Made by a program: the position numbers and the translations under genes | Notes under the pieces: generated by a model | Databases searched by the model: none | The model's input: only the letters and a program-made list of their open reading frames with translations | What the model was told of the DNA's origin: nothing | In this document: piece by piece, positions 61,862 through 64,000 of the stretch | How the letters are laid out: each line of letters begins with the position of its first letter | Numbering within the stretch: the stretch's first letter is position 1 | Origin: JBDREC01 sp043820105 [NCBI: Pseudomonadota bacterium] | GTDB lineage: Bacteria > Bdellovibrionota_F > JAHFAK01 | DNA: 64,000 nucleotides | Assembly (NCBI GenBank): GCA_043820105.1 | Contig: JBDREC010000099.1 | Span: forward strand, 1-64,000 | Direction of reading: 5' to 3'

Positions 61862-63160
61862 GTGAAAAAACTTATTGTTTTTTTATTTGTTTTAGTCTGT
61901 TCAATTGTCAGTGCAGATGATTATAATTTTACTAATACTCTCATTGGAGAAAGAGCTTTTGGCTTAGCTGGAGCTTTTACAGCTTTAAGTGATGATTCCT
62001 CTGGGTGCTATTATAATCCAGCTGGAATTGCTTTTGTTGATAGATCGTCGCTCTCTTTATCATCTACTGTTTATTCTTTTCAAACACTAAGGACAGAGAA
62101 TGCCTTTCAACATTTAGAAGCTGGTGTTATTGATGCTGAAAGTTCAGTTATGACTCCTATTCCTTCAACTGTAGCTACTGTAAAGAAAATATATGACTTT
62201 TTAACTGTTGGTATTTGTGCCATTGTTCCTGATTATACTCATATTACAATCGAAACAATGATTACAGTTAATAATGCTTTATATTCTTTAAGAAGGAACC
62301 TAACTGATCAAACACTTTTTGTTGGTCCCACAGCTGCTTATAAGATTTTGGATAACCTATCAGTTGGAATGTCTGTTTTCTATGCAACAAGAACTTATTC
62401 TCTTAGCAATACCCTTACTAATACAGAAGATATTACAGTTACTTCTCCCTTAATAACAATTTCTACCTCTGATACTTATATTGATCATTCTGCCTTTTTA
62501 CTTCTATTTGGCGTTAAATATGATCCAACTCCAGATGTTCACCTGGGACTTTCTATACGAACTCCCTCAATTAAAAAGTCCGGCAAGGGTTCTGTTTTTC
62601 TGACTATTGTTGATGAAAATTCTAATTTTACAGCTGGTACAAATCTTTTATTTCCTGCTAATAATTTAGGTGCTGAAACAAAATATCCCATGAAGATGGC
62701 TGCCGGAGTTGCATATGGAAGAAAAAAAGAATTTATGGTTTCGTTTGATTCAACTCTTTTTGTTGGAAGTAACTATAATTTAACTGAAATAGGATCAGGA
62801 GGGTCAGCGGTTGTTATTGGAGCTGTTGAACAAAAAAATATTGTTAACTTCGCCTTAGGAGGCGAATATTATTTTAAAGAAGAGTTTCCTGTTAGATTAG
62901 GAGCCTACACAAATTTAAGCGCTAATTCCGTTGAACGGGTTGAAGAAGATCTTAATTATGATAAAATAGATTATTTCGGAGGCACACTTGGAGTTGGATA
63001 TGAATCCAAAAATTCATCTCTTAATCTGGGCCTTAGCTACGCACTTGGTAGTGGAAAATCATCAAGAAGCTTTGGAGAGACCGTTGATAATATGACAGTA
63101 AAAGATTTTTCAGGCAGTCAATTAGGGATATTAATTGGTGGTTCTTATTATTTTGATTAG
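61862..63160 (+). CDS. FadL/OmpP1-family outer-membrane transporter
   Basis: 432 residues from GTG 61862 with a strong AAGGAGG site at 61847-61853. A signal peptide (LIVFLFVLVCSIVSA) is followed by GERAFGLAGAFTALSDDSSGCYYNPAGIAFV, typical of the OmpP1/FadL family N-terminus (FAGG and NPA box). Alternating strands such as VHLGLSIRTPS and ALGSGKSSRSF follow, and the end LIGGSYYFD carries aromatic residues. FadL relatives import hydrophobic compounds. The natural substrate cannot be told. Confidence 0.82.
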   Translation: MKKLIVFLFVLVCSIVSADDYNFTNTLIGERAFGLAGAFTALSDDSSGCYYNPAGIAFVDRSSLSLSSTVYSFQTLRTENAFQHLEAGVIDAESSVMTPIPSTVATVKKIYDFLTVGICAIVPDYTHITIETMITVNNALYSLRRNLTDQTLFVGPTAAYKILDNLSVGMSVFYATRTYSLSNTLTNTEDITVTSPLITISTSDTYIDHSAFLLLFGVKYDPTPDVHLGLSIRTPSIKKSGKGSVFLTIVDENSNFTAGTNLLFPANNLGAETKYPMKMAAGVAYGRKKEFMVSFDSTLFVGSNYNLTEIGSGGSAVVIGAVEQKNIVNFALGGEYYFKEEFPVRLGAYTNLSANSVERVEEDLNYDKIDYFGGTLGVGYESKNSSLNLGLSYALGSGKSSRSFGETVDNMTVKDFSGSQLGILIGGSYYFD

Positions 63161-63177
63161 TTTTAATTTGGCTTTTC

Positions 63178-64000
63178 TTAATTTTTAGTTCGAATCTTTA
63201 TCTTTGCAACAGGTTTATTATCTTTTCTATCTATAATATATTTTTCTGAAACATTTGCCAAAGATGAAGTTAAAAACTCCATGTAGATGTTTTCTTTGCC
63301 AATTCTTTTGCTTTTTTTGTATTCCTCAAGTTGGCTTAAGAATCTTTGGCTTTGGCCTTGGGATTGATTCACTTTTTCGTTTTTATAGGCCATGGCTTCT
63401 TGTATGTCTTTATTTGCTCTACCTTTAGCGCTTGGAATTTCTTCGTTTCTATAAGATTCTGCCTGACTAATTCTTTTGTTTTTATCAATTTTTGAATTTA
63501 TTACATCGTCAAAATATCTTTGCACAACATTTGGTGGTCGTACATTTTTTAATTCAACCAAAGAAATAGATAAGCCTGAGTTAAGATTACTTAACTTGTT
63601 TTGAGCATGCATTTTTATTTGAGTTTCTATTGTGGCTTTGCCAAAAGTTAAAATTTCTTCTACAGATGTTTTTGCCAAGGATTGAATAATTACGTTTTTA
63701 ACTGTTTCATAAAGTACAGGTTCATTGTCTTTTATGTTAAATAAATATTTAGCAGGATCTAATATTTTATATTGAATCACACAATTTAATTCTACAATAT
63801 TATTATCACCTGTGAGAGCATATTGTTTTAATGATGGTTCTGAGGTAGAAAAATTGTCAGTGCTTTGGGATTCGGAATTGTCATAGAAATCCTGAATTAA
63901 GATTCTTCTAACTGCTTTAACCGGAACCTTGGTAATTTCATCAATTGGCCAGGGGAGCTTGTAGTGTATGCCAGGAGATACATTTGAATCTATGATTTTT
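63178..64000 (-). CDS. hflK: HflK-type SPFH protein (N-terminus beyond right edge)
   Basis: The frame is open from the right edge to the stop at 63178, about 273 residues. The last 200 residues were the only complete open frame; its GTG at 63780 lies inside the frame (GDNNIVELNCVIQYK). Partial features: an SPFH strand pattern NIVELNCVIQYKILDP, a long helix with ETQIKMHAQNKLS, the coiled helix with RANKDIQEAMAYKNEKVNQ, and a polar C-terminus. HflK with HflC regulates the FtsH protease. The membrane helix is outside the window. Confidence 0.75.
   Translation of the reverse strand, partial: KIIDSNVSPGIHYKLPWPIDEITKVPVKAVRRILIQDFYDNSESQSTDNFSTSEPSLKQYALTGDNNIVELNCVIQYKILDPAKYLFNIKDNEPVLYETVKNVIIQSLAKTSVEEILTFGKATIETQIKMHAQNKLSNLNSGLSISLVELKNVRPPNVVQRYFDDVINSKIDKNKRISQAESYRNEEIPSAKGRANKDIQEAMAYKNEKVNQSQGQSQRFLSQLEEYKKSKRIGKENIYMEFLTSSLANVSEKYIIDRKDNKPVAKIKIRTKN

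Overview
The window is AT-rich (roughly 30% GC by eye), densely coding, and comes from a diderm (Gram-negative) bacterium. It has an outer-membrane beta-barrel set, FadL-like and CusC/TolC-like proteins, a TolQ/ExbB protein, Lgt with several lipoproteins, and a type IV pilus retraction ATPase. The mix of many secreted proteins of unknown function, a GH57 + DUF4912 pair, an FHA-containing sigma-54 activator and a PilZ-PilT fusion would fit a deltaproteobacterial-type or similar deep lineage. No rRNA is present to settle this, and I recognise no tRNA, rRNA, CRISPR, integrase or full insertion sequence.

Layout. 1-5.8 kb (minus): a sensory operon of a signal-peptide/TM protein with a C-terminal methyltransferase, a small polytopic membrane protein, and a double-receiver hybrid histidine kinase cut by the left edge. 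6-9.5 kb: a small outer-membrane protein, nadB, and an ECF sigma factor with a membrane partner. 9.5-17.8 kb (minus): a metal and metalloid export block (MntP-like, ACR3, a copper-binding-type periplasmic protein, CusA, CusB, CusC). 18-24 kb: large secreted unknown, khpA, and a tandem-duplicated secreted nuclease. 24-28 kb: ruvAB, then a long-form urocanate hydratase. 28-37 kb: an Ig-like surface protein, cysS, a glucan block (DUF4912, GH57, a glycosyltransferase) and a ChaN-like protein. 37-43.6 kb: rarA, pyrF-like, a SerB-like phosphatase, an ArsP-type permease and a sigma-54 activator. 43.7-50.6 kb: two related lipoproteins, rlmN, two secreted unknowns and an M13-like peptidase. 50.7-58 kb: phoB/phoR-like pair, coaD, tolQ, lgt, a lipoprotein and PilZ-PilT. 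58-64 kb: a beta-barrel protein, a SurA-N-like protein, rimI, a DUF362 ferredoxin, a FadL-like protein and the C-terminal part of HflK, cut by the right edge.

The most unusual content is in the repeats. First, two copies of a roughly 240-bp imperfect palindrome (21945-22190 and, inverted, 52870-53110) share a conserved core. Their paired arms differ in sequence between the copies but stay complementary within each copy. A third, unrelated 220-bp palindrome sits next to the second copy. Second, more than ten short tandem arrays of period 7 (a few of period 6) lie between genes. Their unit sequences differ from site to site, several begin in or directly beside the stop codon of the preceding gene, and three are inserted in frame inside the histidine kinase.

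All functions are read by eye from motifs. No database search was run. Several starts were moved from the longest open frame to a codon with a ribosome-binding site, and these are stated in each entry.
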